This document shows positions 1 through 13,298 of a DNA stretch of 64,000 bases, piece by piece (within the stretch, counting starts at the first letter, position 1; every line of letters begins with the position of its first letter). Location: the NCBI GenBank assembly GCA_905182985.1, contig CAJJDN010000040.1, positions 1 to 64,000 of the forward strand, in the 5' to 3' direction. The notes under the pieces are model-generated. The model was not told the origin of the DNA. It saw only the letters and a program-made list of their open reading frames with translations, and searched no databases. The DNA comes from Paramecium sonneborni. Taxonomy: Eukaryota; Ciliophora; Oligohymenophorea; Peniculida; Parameciidae. Both the position numbers and the translations under genes were made by a program.

Positions 1-3000
1 AGGAAATAAATAAATTATTTGAAATCCAACTATCTCTAGAAATTAGAATTAATTTCAATATTTATAAAAGAAATTTAAATGGTTATTGCAAATTATTAGA
101 ATTGATAAATATAAAATAAATAGATTATCAATAACTAACTAAAGAGTATGAAGCGTTAAGTTTGAGAACTATTTAATTTAAAGGAGAAATATCAATTCTT
201 TAGCGATAAAATGTGAGTATCATCGTTATTGATATAGTGTTAAAGATGATAGCGATTAGGACTATGCATTTATAATAACACTGATTTTATGAACTGTTGG
301 ACATCTTGATCCCAAAAAAATAATTTTCTTGTAATAATATTAAACACATTTATCTTAAGATTTAAAATAATTAAAATTCAAAAAAATCTACAACTTCAAT
401 TAGCAATATAGTTAAAATTATTTATTAAATGCAAAGTGTTTAAAAGAAAGAAAAATGACAAATATTTTGAAGTGAGCCAGAATACTATAAGAATATTAAA
501 TTCAAGTAAAAATATTGTCTTAAGTCAGTGAAATTTATTTATTCAAGGTTTGGCCTTTTATCTTGTCAACATTACAACAAGACATAGAGACACAAATTAT
601 TGTTGAAGCTTATTAATTATAAAATAGCATCTTAAGATTATTCCTCCCTGCTCAAATTCATTTGTATCCATATATACTGAATTATACTACAATAGATGAG
701 GCTAGTTTAAAACTCTTTCTTCTAAGTTTTATTATTATTGTTTTATATTTTCTGAAAGTCATAATTAAATAAACAAATGTTGCCACATCCTTTTTAGTAG
801 AGAATGAAGCAAATAATATCATTTTATTTCAAAAAATATTAATTTAAAAAAAATATCTTCATACGTACATTCTTTTGATGTGAAGGTTGGATAAGTTATA
901 AGTTATTTAAATAATTAAAAACTAATTTGGAATATAAAAATGTCTTAATAACTATCAGCAATAACTTATAAATATAGAAATGGAGTTTAGATTAAATAAT
1001 CAAATTTTAAATCATGTTGATAGTACTCATTTTAAAATTATCAGAGCAGAAATGTAAAAAATTTAGAATCAAGATTCAGCAGGTTTAATCATACAATCTA
1101 AAATTGATTATTGATAAAACTCAATTAGAAAAGAAGTTTTAAGCAATTGTATTTAATAAAGATAAATCCAAAATGGTAAGGTAAATTATTGATAATTTTT
1201 GATTTAAAAATAATTTTTTTAAAATAAAACTCCACACTTTAAGGACATCTCATTAAGATTAAGATATGGTTTCTAAGTATAATCTAAATTAATAAGACAA
1301 AATCCTATCTATAATGCTAATGATTCCAAAATTGGTTTGGCAAAAAAATGATGAATGAAAAATGGGCAACACTATAGACTATTTTAACTTTAGATTTTAA
1401 TAAATATTTGTTATCTCAAAGAATACAAATATTTATAATTAATCAAAAATTTTATACTTAATAAACCTCTTTTAATTTTTCTGTAATTAAAATCAATCTA
1501 CATATTCTAAAAGATTGAAGTTACTTTTTTACAAAGATGATTAGAACTTTATGTATTTAAAATTAAAGAATTACTATATTTATAAATCAATGAAAAAAAT
1601 TTAGAACTACATGGCTTTTTTGAGGAATATTCAAAATTATTTTAAATTATTTATCATTTTCACATTATTATCTTAAAACCACAATAAATGTATTTAACTT
1701 ATTTGAAGTTGCATCTTTTCAGAGAATGCAATTATATTCTTCTAGCTAAATGTGGAACATCAAAATTCATAATAAAATATTTAATATTGTTGAAATCGCA
1801 TTATTTATAATAGATTCCTTGGCTTACTAATTTTCAGTTAATCCAATTATTATTTTATATTAATATTATTATATAGAATATATGTAATAGTTTATAGTAA
1901 GCACAAATTATCAAACTTCGTCTTTCTATCTATTTGATTAGGGTATTTTTATTAAGAAATAAATATTTAAATAGAACATAAAAAACTTTTAAAAATCCAA
2001 ATCTGCTGATTTTGTTCAACTAAAAGTCTTAATATTAGATCTAGTTGACATATATAGTTTTAGTAAGTAAAGTAACATTTGGAGATGCTAAAACATTTTG
2101 CCATAAAAATTAATGTAGTTTTTTTGTATCAAATTCAAAGAAACATCTTAATAATCTGAACATTGAAGAACTTTTGAAGATTTCTCTTATTATATCCATG
2201 TAATAAGTAAAATAATAAATATTCATTAAATCATCAGCATAACTGGTTCTGGTACGCAAGATAAAACATGAGCAATTACAATTTTGTTAAAATACATAAA
2301 GAGAGAACTCCACATTGTTGATATCTGGCTGAATATTCTAATTCCCTTTCCAATAACAATAATCATATTGGTGGCTATGAAAATATCTAAGAGTATTAGA
2401 TGATTATATTGTATCCAACTAATAAACTTAATATTTGTAACAAATGATATTAGTATAATGTGAAAAAGTTATTATAATGATTTGACTTATTTTACCTAAT
2501 CCACAAGAATTATGATGTATACTTAGGGAAGGACCTATGCTTAAAAAAGGGCCTACCAAAATTAAAGTTAGTAAGAATTATATTAATTGCTTATTTGCAG
2601 AAGCAGAATATGATAATAAGATTGGATCAAAAGTAAAAGTAATTTAAGCATTCTAATTCAAAATGCTCACAAGTTAAATACCTATTTATGATCATTTTAA
2701 CAGCATCAACAGTATACAGTCAAATCATTGCCTGCTTCACCATCTGTTAATCGATAAAAATATAAACTAGCCAATATCCCCCCAAATAAAGCACTTATAA
2801 TCATTAAAAACATCATAGTTTATTATGAATAGTAAAATTAGGACGTTTTATAAATGATAATCTACTCCTATGAAATTTAAATAAGGTCAATTTATAATCT
2901 GAAAAATACTGAAAATACTTCATTTATTAAACTATAATTTTCCATTCTTTGTATTATAATCATGTAGATTTATTTTCAATCATATTTATATTAAAAAATT

Positions 3001-4886
3001 CAATATTATTATCATCAAGAAAGAAGTAATTCATTTATCATTCTGATCTTACAAAATTAATTTTAGCATCAGACAAGTGGAATGTTCAGCTTTTATAAGA
3101 ATATCAGTCGAAGTAATAGAGAACCACTAATATAATTATTATGATTACCATTACTTCTAATTTGTTCGAAATTGTTTAAAAAAAGTTACATTTATTTAGC
3201 TTTGGGTCAATATTAGTTTATATTATAGCTTCAAATAAATTCTTCACCACTTCCTTCCAGCGTTTTTATTTGGACTCTATTATCTATATTTTAATTATTT
3301 CGATGGCAAAAATTCAACAACAATGAACTAAAAGTATATATAATAATTTCTAAACATTACCAACAATATTTCAGTTGTTGGCAAATCTAATATATATAGA
3401 ATTATAAAATGGAACTTGTGGAGAATTAGTTGACATCTGAAATACTAATAATATTTTTACAATTTATATATGAATATAGACTACACTATATTAATTAGAT
3501 AATTTCAATTTCAAATAAAATGTTTAATCTCTTTATCTATTCATTTAAGGTGTTATATATTTGATCAAAGGAAAAAGGCCAAAAGTAAAGGGGTATCCCT
3601 AATATACTCATATGACACTTTCAAAATTCATTTTACCCTATATAAAATTATTATCTTAAATATAATTAATTTATCTGACTTATTTAGAAAGAGATTTTCA
3701 AAAATAAACAATTCATAATAAAATATTTTTTTTAGAAGAGAGATTTTCCCTTTACTTCTTGGGATAACTCTCATTTCACATTTTTCCTATACTATTTTAA
3801 TTATGCTTATTAAGTTTTTTTGATTTTAATATACTAAGCTGAATTATCTTGAATTATTTTTAGAGTATGAAAGCATTTAAATAATTGATAAAGCATTTAT
3901 CCTAAAAGATTAAGAACCAAGTTTAATGTAGGATTATATTGAATGAATGACAATTTATAGATGCAGGCATACAATTGTCCATTCTAATAAAGCAGCTGTA
4001 GCTTATGGGTATTCGAAAAATCAATAAAGCAAGGTTGTCAAAGGCAATATTAATACTTAAATGATATTCTCATTAAATAAATTATTCTATTTATTTATCT
4101 TAAGTGCTTAAATATATCTACTTTGATTAATTACTTAATAAATACTAATTATTCAAGGTATTCAGAAAATCTAAATTTCTTATCTAATCTCACTTGCAAA
4201 TTATATATAATTATTGTTTAACTTCGAAGAATTCCATTTTACTTTTTAGTAATCCATTTGAAATTATTTTCTTCTCTTAGATTTTCCTTATGAGACTAAA
4301 TCGAAATTGGATCAACAGTTTCTAGTTTGGCCTTTTTCTAGGAGAATTAAAACAATTCCAGAAAATCCTAATTTTTAAATATAATCCTTTTTCTCTTAAT
4401 TATTATTGCTCATAAGTATTTGGTATTATTTCTAAATTTAATAGCCGATTTGAATATCTTAATAATTCAATCATCTCTATTTGAAATCTTATGATTTGTA
4501 AATTATAAAGGTCCTTTAACAATTGGTTAACTTTAAGTCTATTCGAAATTTAAAATACGATGTTTTAATTATAATCCTATCAAAATTATTCTTACTCTCC
4601 TGAATAATAAAATATATTTTTAGACGATTAAAATTAAAAAAGGTATAAATGAACAATAAAAAACTATCTGAATATTTAAAAAAAAGAGTTTCTCATTAAA
4701 TATACCTAAGTATCCTTAATTAAGCACTTTATTTATAAACAACTATTTTAAGAAGGTGTGATGTTAGTTTTAACATGAAGATATTAGTAGCTACTTTAAT
4801 ATTCAAATGATGGAAATTATTGTTGTAACTTTAACAATTCTGTGACTTTATATTTTAATGATGAAATAAATAATATTGAGAATTTC
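1..4886. other. Gene-poor AT-rich stretch
   Basis: No gene can be supported here. Reading TAA and TAG as sense, TGA-free frames of 60-100 codons are expected by chance at this base composition, so open frames alone carry little weight. The longest frame I followed with a Met start is 2537-2857 on the plus strand (106 residues, no recognised domain), near a slightly GC-richer patch. I regard it as unproven. Confidence 0.5.
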
Positions 4887-5860
4887 TCAAAGGATAAGTA
4901 ATTTTAGGAAATGTCCTTCCCTTAGATTAATTTCGTAAAAATGAGGTATAATTACTAATTAAAGAAAAATTGCTAGGTTTTAAACAGTGTATTAATTCAA
5001 ATACCTATTTGTTACATATCTTAGTATTAAATTTTTTTTAATATCCATATACATTTTATAACCTTCAGGATGATTAGCAAACCCCTCATTACAACTTTAT
5101 CTAGGTTTGCTATAGGTTTTATTGTTATTGACCTAGACTTATACTAATTCTTTAAAGAATTTGAGAAAAAGTTTAATCAGATATTTGAAACTGTGATTGA
5201 ACAAGCATCTTTGTTAGTAACACAGAAAATATTAAATCTTTCTCCATTCCCTAAGAAATGTAAATCATTTCTTCATAAATTGTTTACATTTAAAACACTT
5301 AATTTTGGGCTTATTCCATAATTTCTCGAAGCTGTTTATGTTTTCAGAAAATAAAATAAATTGTACATTTTAAGTCGAAATTTCTTTCAAAATAATTGCT
5401 CTATTGCTTATCATATAGATAAATTTATATGTCGTTTAATAAGAAGTTTAGTTGGATTGATAAACAATATTAATTGATTCTATAACTGATCTTGTAAGAT
5501 CAATAAACATAACTCTAGTCATTAAAATTTGGTTGAGTGATTTTTTCTATGCCAATCTATATGATATTCGGCAATATTTTTTCATTATTATTTATAATTA
5601 AGTTTGCTGTTAGTTAACTCATGCGAAGATTTATATTTTACAAATTATTTGATCCAATTTATATGATTGGCATTTAGATTAAAGTAAAATGATTCTAAAC
5701 TAACTTCTCCAAAATTTTCTTAAATATAATAAATCTGATCCCTTGTTAAATTTAATTTGCCAGCTATCGATTAAGTTGTGTATCCATCCTTTTTTAAAAG
5801 AGATAATTACCTAATTGTGTGTATATGTTTTAGGATCAAGCTCTTTAGATGTTTAAATTT
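4887..5860 (-). pseudogene. Decayed Tc1/IS630-like transposase
   Basis: About 324 codons, the usual size of a Tc1/mariner/IS630 transposase, survive in two frames on the minus strand. The first piece (5582-5860) contains a clear homeodomain-like helix-turn-helix: KKDGYTTQSIAGKLNL followed by TRDQIYYI, as in the N-terminal DNA-binding domain of IS630/Tc1 enzymes, then a second helical stretch. A frameshift near 5.58-5.60 kb leads to a second frame that runs to the TGA at 4887, broken by one in-frame TGA at 5265-5267. Near its end IIPHFYEINLREGHF resembles the family block with the third catalytic acid (LPxYSPxLNPIE). The first two catalytic acids are not recognisable, and an extra segment around 5.08-5.11 kb disturbs the spacing. 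The element is inactive. The HTH is the strongest evidence; the catalytic-domain match is my judgement from pattern only. No terminal inverted repeats were found. Confidence 0.5.
5075..5112. repeat. 9-bp perfect inverted repeat
   Basis: The arms TAGCAAACC (5075-5083) and GGTTTGCTA (5104-5112) are exact reverse complements separated by 20 bases. The repeat lies inside the transposase relic, where the protein has more residues than expected between catalytic blocks. It could be a small insertion or chance. Confidence 0.4.
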
Positions 5861-8562
5861 TCAGTAATATTAAAACCAGAATGCTATAATTGCTTTATAC
5901 AATCTTAGATTATTTCCATTATAAATGCTCCAAATATTTTAAATTAGTACTCTTTCAAATTATTACAAGAATATTAAATTTCTTTAAGCATTTTCTTGAC
6001 AAAGTTTTTAAAAATTATATTTAATATGAAACTAAGAAAATAAAGAGTAAATATTTCTTATGCCTTTGCTTCTAATGGTTTGTATGATTAAATAGTTCTT
6101 AGTTAAGGTTTTTAATAATTATAAATATAATATTGCTATTTTTATGATTCAGAATTCTAATTATCAATAATATGTAAAGTTTTCCAATTATTGAAATCAG
6201 CTAATTCATGAATAAAAATGATTATTCCTAAGAGAATTTAGAAACTTTGAGAATCATATGTAATTAATTTGATTCCATTTGTTTAACTTACTTTTTGAGT
6301 TAGATTCAGTTTCTTCAGATATTTATTCTCATTTTTTTATTTTTTTCTATTAGCATTTCGTTATTATGCCATTTCCAAAAATTTTCCTTTCCATAATTTA
6401 TCTAATTTATTTATTCTTCATCTTCTGTTTATTAATCTAATTTTAGATTATTTTTTGGAAATAAAAAATTTTTAATTGCTTAGTTAAATATTAATAGAAC
6501 CTTTTAAAATTATGATATATTTATAGGTAAAATGTCAACTATTTATTATGTCCTTCCTAAATTTAGGTTTAAGATTCCATTCTTTAATCAGATTTATAAA
6601 TATTAGCTTTCAGTGTAATGACCATCAATTTGGTATAATTAGTGAATGAATTAAATATTACATGATCTAGATATCAAAAGCATGATCTTCAGATGTAAAA
6701 ACAGGATTTTGAAATTGTTCAAGAGTTTGTGAACAATGATCATAATAAATTGATTTAAAAGAGTTGCTTTATTCTCCTTTTTATCTTCTTTTTCAATCAT
6801 ATGCTCACTATAAATAAAATATAATTTATCCTATACATATCTACTTATTTGTATAATATTTTAAAATCCCAAATTGATATTTGAGTTATTGTTATGGAGT
6901 ATTAGAGACAGCAAGGATTGTTAATTAAGATCGATATTTATATAAGATTTTTTAATTTAGATAGGTTATTTTTAAATGACTTTGTTTAATTAAAATTATT
7001 AGAGAGTGGTAGTATCTTGCTAAGAAAATTATCTAATCATTTTTTATCATAAAACCATTTAGATATATATTAAAGTGCTATTTATTTGGATTTCTTAAAG
7101 GCTTCATTCAACTATTTTTATGTTCTATCTATGATTTTAAGGAACAAAAAAATTAAATTAACTTTTAATTTTCTGGGCATTTAGTAAAGTAATAAAAGAT
7201 AAGGGACTTCTTTAATTATAAGAAAAAATGAAAATTGATCACTCTCTGTTTGATCATGAAAGGAGAGGATTGTTTTCTAAGCCAAGTTTATGGCAAGAAA
7301 GAATGTCACAGATGTCCAGATAATTTGCCTGCAGATACCATTTCACAGCTCCTAAGACACTGTCATGAATAGAGAGCTATTAGAAAAATTGCACTGAGAA
7401 AAATAATAGAGATGCTGGCAAAACAGCATCCTTCTATTCAGTAAAAACAGCAAGTAAAGTCTTGCTCAATAAGGCGATCAATACATAGTGTTATGGTAGA
7501 ATGGATAATCAAACATAACATTAGGAAGAGTCCATAGAATAAGATATTGGAATTCAATCTATAAGTTTGAAGATTTTGAATTGTATATTTGCTTTGATAG
7601 GAATAAAGACATAATTTATTTTTGATTTATTACAAATATCAATATATTCTAATTACTAATCAGTATCTTTTCAAGTTTTATTTTAGTACCCTAAATTGAT
7701 TGTTTCTTATTTATTAACAGATAATTCAGAATTAATTTTCAAAGAATTTAAGATGCTAATAAATATTCTCGAATACTCTAATACTATTAAATTAGTTTTA
7801 GACTTAGCCTTAAAATTTATAGTATTTAGATTATCGTTCTCAGAAATGATATAAAAAATTTTCAAATTTTACAAACTTAGCTTAAATAGTCATAATGTAT
7901 TGAATATAAATGATAAATATTATAAATATCTACAACAACTCTTTTAAAGTTTAAGCTTTTTTAATAGAATAATTTTTGGTGCAGCTATTATAAAGATATT
8001 TAGTATTAATCAGTGCTTAATTTTGTAGTTCTTTATCTCATTATGAATAAGTAACTCTCCATATTTTTGGAATATTAAATGATTTAATAATTAGAATTGT
8101 AAACCGATGATTATTTAGTTAATATATATATCAAAATTTTGTACTAATTTGAATTCTTTTATTTGAAGAATTATTTATTAATTTTGCTGTGTATTCTCCT
8201 AAAAGTTTTTTAACTTTCATTTTAAACTAAGCATAAATTGCTGCCTTTTATCCAAGAAATAAAAAGAGTTAATCAATTTAATCATTAATTCAATTCATAT
8301 TGATGTTAACTTAATTCTTGCACACTCTGTTCCAGAATATTTCTACTTTTCATATAACAATTAATTGTAATTACTTTATATTTGAATTGGTTTTATTACT
8401 CATTCTATTCAAAATATTGGAAGCATATGATAATTGATAATTTAAAATTGCATCATGACCAACAAAAATTATTTATCAATGCAATTAACTATTCTTTTTT
8501 TAATCAAATTATAATTAATTAATCTATAATAGTTTATTTTAAATTTAATACAATTCGAATAC
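5861..8562. other. Gene-poor stretch with one GC-richer island
   Basis: Apart from the frame at 7256-7570 nothing here can be assigned. The flanks are AT-rich with TGA scattered in all frames. Confidence 0.45.
7256..7570 (+). CDS. Uncertain 104-residue ORF in GC-richer island
   Basis: This Met-to-TGA frame covers a roughly 250-base island whose GC content is visibly higher than anything nearby. Two TAG codons and one TAA are read as Gln. The protein would be basic, with a CHRC motif near residue 19 and a long Arg/Lys/Ile helix-like middle; arginine is mostly AGA, as in Paramecium. I recognise no domain and it has no hydrophobic segment. The opposite strand of the same island also has an open frame of about 85 codons ending at 7254 with protein-like composition, so strand assignment is not secure. 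It may be an exon of a decayed gene or element rather than a complete gene. Confidence 0.3.
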
Positions 8563-9818
8563 TTAAGGTAAAGATTTTGAAGAAATAGAATTATACCTGA
8601 TTAAATTTATATAATAATAAAATAAATTAATTGATTCACATTATGAATCTAATTACATTACTTCTGAAGTTTATGCATTGAATGGTCTCATTTAATTAGC
8701 AAGTTCATCTATATAATCTAAATATTTACAGAAAGATTTCTCAATTATTAATTATGAAAACAATAATAAATAAGGTTCAAGACAATTAAGAGAACAATAA
8801 AAATTGTAACAATAGTAGTAATTGGTCCCTAAGTAGTTTGAAAGCTCCGATTAAATATAACAAATAATTAGAAAGGCCTGTAATCAATATCCTACAATTG
8901 ATTTATTAAAAATAAAACTACCTTATTTTAATGACAACAATATCTTTATATTAATTAGTAATACCTAATGAACATCATTTTGCATCTTTGTATTAAGCTT
9001 GTATATTTTTTTACAAAATAGCTGAAATAGGTTTTGAAACACTATTATAATAGGCAATTGGATTAACTACATCTATCTAAAAAGACTATTAGTTGATTTA
9101 AGGTTCATTCAAGTGAGGTAGCTTTATTTAATTATTATATTAAACTTTATAAATTAGCATTAAAAAGATAATGAGCAATAAATTAAGATATAAACATTGA
9201 ATTTAATATAAAAGCTAGAACTATTTTCAGTCTTCTTTCTTTTCTTTTTTTTATAAATACTAAAACACCTCCTTTTCATTATCGAAGGACATAAAATAAT
9301 TATTTTGTCAATATATAATAAAGAAATCCAGAAAAATAATTAAATATGGCAGCCCTCAATCTAAAAAAAATCATGTTGTTTTATTAATATTTCTACTTAC
9401 TTATTTATGAGAATTTAATAAAAATTTTTTAATATCAATATATATAAGCATGACCTCCTCTTCTTCATCCTAATTTTAATTCTTAAATCCATCAATGTTA
9501 AAAGGTTATCCATTTCTATATTTCATTGTTTGATTTCTTAAAACCAATTTATTATCTTATTGTTCTTCCTTCAAAGTTTCTCTTTATAATTAAAAGTTTC
9601 ATCTTAACTAGGAGTAGAAAATATTTAGAAATTCTAATTACCTGCATATTCTACATATCATATTTAGATGAAATAAGTAATCTCCATTATAATATTCTGA
9701 ATATATATGATAAAAATAATATGTATACTTCGTCATTAAAAGCAAATCATTACAAAAAATATATAAAGAATAGGATAGAAACTCTTCCAAAATGAAATTA
9801 AATAGTAAATGATTATAA
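8563..9818. repeat. Direct repeat 1, copy A (assembly overlap)
   Basis: This 1256-base block is repeated at 9820-11075 immediately after a single N at 9819. The matches I compared are identical, including long homopolymer runs, which suggests the unmerged ends of two overlapping contigs. Confidence 0.85.
9526..9795 (+). other. Open frame free of TAA, TAG and TGA, status unknown
   Basis: Eighty-nine codons lack all three classical stops, which is uncommon at this AT content, and end at a TGA. The first codon is TTG and the first in-frame ATG is at 9721, so a start is not evident. The predicted peptide has hydrophobic stretches and a Lys-rich end, with no recognised family. An identical copy at 10783-11052 is due to the duplicated block. 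Confidence 0.2.
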
Positions 9819-9819
9819 N

Positions 9820-11075
9820 TTAAGGTAAAGATTTTGAAGAAATAGAATTATACCTGATTAAATTTATATAATAATAAAATAAATTAATTGATTCACATTA
9901 TGAATCTAATTACATTACTTCTGAAGTTTATGCATTGAATGGTCTCATTTAATTAGCAAGTTCATCTATATAATCTAAATATTTACAGAAAGATTTCTCA
10001 ATTATTAATTATGAAAACAATAATAAATAAGGTTCAAGACAATTAAGAGAACAATAAAAATTGTAACAATAGTAGTAATTGGTCCCTAAGTAGTTTGAAA
10101 GCTCCGATTAAATATAACAAATAATTAGAAAGGCCTGTAATCAATATCCTACAATTGATTTATTAAAAATAAAACTACCTTATTTTAATGACAACAATAT
10201 CTTTATATTAATTAGTAATACCTAATGAACATCATTTTGCATCTTTGTATTAAGCTTGTATATTTTTTTACAAAATAGCTGAAATAGGTTTTGAAACACT
10301 ATTATAATAGGCAATTGGATTAACTACATCTATCTAAAAAGACTATTAGTTGATTTAAGGTTCATTCAAGTGAGGTAGCTTTATTTAATTATTATATTAA
10401 ACTTTATAAATTAGCATTAAAAAGATAATGAGCAATAAATTAAGATATAAACATTGAATTTAATATAAAAGCTAGAACTATTTTCAGTCTTCTTTCTTTT
10501 CTTTTTTTTATAAATACTAAAACACCTCCTTTTCATTATCGAAGGACATAAAATAATTATTTTGTCAATATATAATAAAGAAATCCAGAAAAATAATTAA
10601 ATATGGCAGCCCTCAATCTAAAAAAAATCATGTTGTTTTATTAATATTTCTACTTACTTATTTATGAGAATTTAATAAAAATTTTTTAATATCAATATAT
10701 ATAAGCATGACCTCCTCTTCTTCATCCTAATTTTAATTCTTAAATCCATCAATGTTAAAAGGTTATCCATTTCTATATTTCATTGTTTGATTTCTTAAAA
10801 CCAATTTATTATCTTATTGTTCTTCCTTCAAAGTTTCTCTTTATAATTAAAAGTTTCATCTTAACTAGGAGTAGAAAATATTTAGAAATTCTAATTACCT
10901 GCATATTCTACATATCATATTTAGATGAAATAAGTAATCTCCATTATAATATTCTGAATATATATGATAAAAATAATATGTATACTTCGTCATTAAAAGC
11001 AAATCATTACAAAAAATATATAAAGAATAGGATAGAAACTCTTCCAAAATGAAATTAAATAGTAAATGATTATAA
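9820..11075. repeat. Direct repeat 1, copy B
   Basis: Second copy of 8563-9818, starting directly after the N at 9819. From 11076 the sequence continues as unique DNA. Confidence 0.85.
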
Positions 11076-12819
11076 AGGGTAGATTCTTAAAAGAACTTTA
11101 CATTCTATCCATTTATATTTTAAATCTTATATAGATATTAATTAATATGGTGCTTCCAAATGATTTTATCTACTTATTGTTGTTGTTGTGTATTTATTGC
11201 CAATTTAATCTCAAAAATTTATGTATCTTATAATCTTAATATACATAAATATATATAATCAAAAGTAAAAAATAAAAGTTTAGAATATTTATTTTTGAAT
11301 TTGTACTTTAAATTTTAATTCATGATTGTTTGAATTGTATTAATGAACAAAAACTGATTCAGCATATATTCTATTTATATGCCTTAACTTCACTTATTCC
11401 CTTCTCTGTTCTTAATAAAATAATATTTTTACCAAAAAAGGACATTATCTGAAATTCTAACCACATTAAATAACAGCAAGTCCTTTTCGAAGCATTTTAA
11501 TTGATTCTATAACTATAAGACTCTCCATTCTTATTTTCATTTCCATTTATATTTTATCAAATCCTAATCATATAAAATCAGTGGTTTGAGTTATACAATT
11601 TTAGTTTTCTATTTCTCCTTATGAAATATAATATTTAAATACAATAAACTCATTTTAAAATATAAAAGGAAAATTTATTTCAATAATATATCTAAAAATT
11701 TCTCTGAAACATTTCAATCTATACTTCTTAAATAAAAACAATTTTAATTTATGGAAAAATACTTTAAAGATTCATTTAAATTACATTTATAACATTTTTT
11801 ATAAAAATATCATTATATGTTGTTTAAATAAAAATGATTGTAATTATATTAATAATAAAATAAAGATAAAAATCAATAAAAGTAAGATTAGTTCAGATTT
11901 AGATTAGGAATAAGCAGATCAGTGTGCGTAGGTGCTCTTAATCACTTCTAGAGCATAAATACATATGATATAAACTATGATAAAATAAAATTTAGAATAA
12001 GATATTGCATTTATTCATCAAAAATTTATTTCATAAATATACATTTCTATTGAAGAAGAAGAATTGAATTCTAAACTGAAGCTAGAGGATAACTTCTTTC
12101 TATTAATTAAATACAACAACAAACCTGGTCTCAAAATTTATAAAAATTGAAGAAGACCTAGAAATCTTGCAGTTGATGTAGCAAAGATTTTAAGGAAAGA
12201 ATACTAATTGGAATTCTTAATCCTTTATTTATATTTAATGCATATTAAGATTTACTGATAAATTAAACCTTTATAATGAAAATAATCTAGGTTATTATTA
12301 AAAAAGATTTATTAAGGATAAAAGTCTTCAAACATAAATTTAATCAATGATCATAACAAAAAAAGAAAAAATAGATTTGGGTTTTATGGATTTCAAAAGT
12401 ACCAAAATGCAATAAATTCAAAAAAATTTAATTCTAAAGATTCTTCCTATAAATATTTTTTATTAAAATTTTACAAAAAGGAAAAATATTGGTTTTTTCT
12501 GAAACCCTTCAGGTTTTTTAATAAAATTGAAAAAGAATAAGAGACAAGGAATTTTATTTCATAATTATGCAAATATTTAACTTAAGAATGCAAACTTATC
12601 TTCATTTATGATTGTTCTTTAGGAAACATATCCAAATTTTTACATATTCAAGGGATCTACACAACAAATATCTAGTTATAGGGTTTTTTGAGTGATGATT
12701 TCTTTTTATAATTTAGGCATTTTATAAGGAACTGGTAAAGCATATATTTTTTCAAGCTTTTTGATTTAAGTTATAAATAAAGCCAAAGATTATATTATTG
12801 AGAAAATTTTATCTTAATT
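11076..12819. other. Gene-poor stretch with possible 5' relic
   Basis: No complete gene. From about 12.49 to 12.80 kb a TGA-free plus frame of roughly 100 codons with protein-like composition precedes the frame at 12820-13194 in another phase. The two may be parts of one decayed gene. I found no domain. Confidence 0.3.
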
Positions 12820-13295
12820 ATGAACAGCTCTAGCATGCATAAATCAATATTAATGGAAGAAATTTCTGATATAGTACCATGCGCATTTATGCCTGCTTTT
12901 AGGCTGGGTTTAATGCATTAAAGCATATTTTTGGATAGTTAAAAGAAATGTTTAGTAGTAGATAAACATCTATTACAAGTCAGTTAATATTTTAAATACA
13001 TAGAATAGGATAAGTATAATGAATAAAGCAATGATGAAAATCTTGTGTAATAGTGTTTGCTAACATATGCTTCAAGAATTAGATTTTTTTATGATGTTGA
13101 TTACTTTGTTATATTTCACAATTAATTTTAATCTATATTATTTTAATAATTAAAAATGTTCTTCAGAATATACTTCAATAAATCAAAATTCTGAATTGAT
13201 ATAAGATAATATTTTAAATTAATTTGAATACAACAGAAAAAGTTAACATAACTAATTATCGTATTTAAATTATTAATAATTCAGCTAAACCTCAA
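11884..13295. repeat. Direct repeat 2, copy A (assembly overlap)
   Basis: This 1412-base block recurs at 13299-14710, three bases after the single N at 13296. The copy ends exactly at the N and the second copy runs on into unique sequence, as expected from overlapping contig ends. Confidence 0.85.
12820..13194 (+). CDS. Uncertain 124-residue ORF, possibly a gene relic
   Basis: Met-to-TGA frame with several in-frame TAA/TAG read as Gln. The start MNSSSMHKS leads into a mixed sequence (DIVPCAFMPAFRLGL, then a Gln/Asp-rich stretch) that is less biased to Ile/Lys/Asn than random AT-rich DNA would give. No signal peptide or known motif is seen. An upstream TGA-free frame in a different phase suggests a longer gene that has decayed or has introns I could not place. 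An identical copy lies at 14235-14609 because of the duplicated block. Confidence 0.3.
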
Positions 13296-13298
13296 NTA

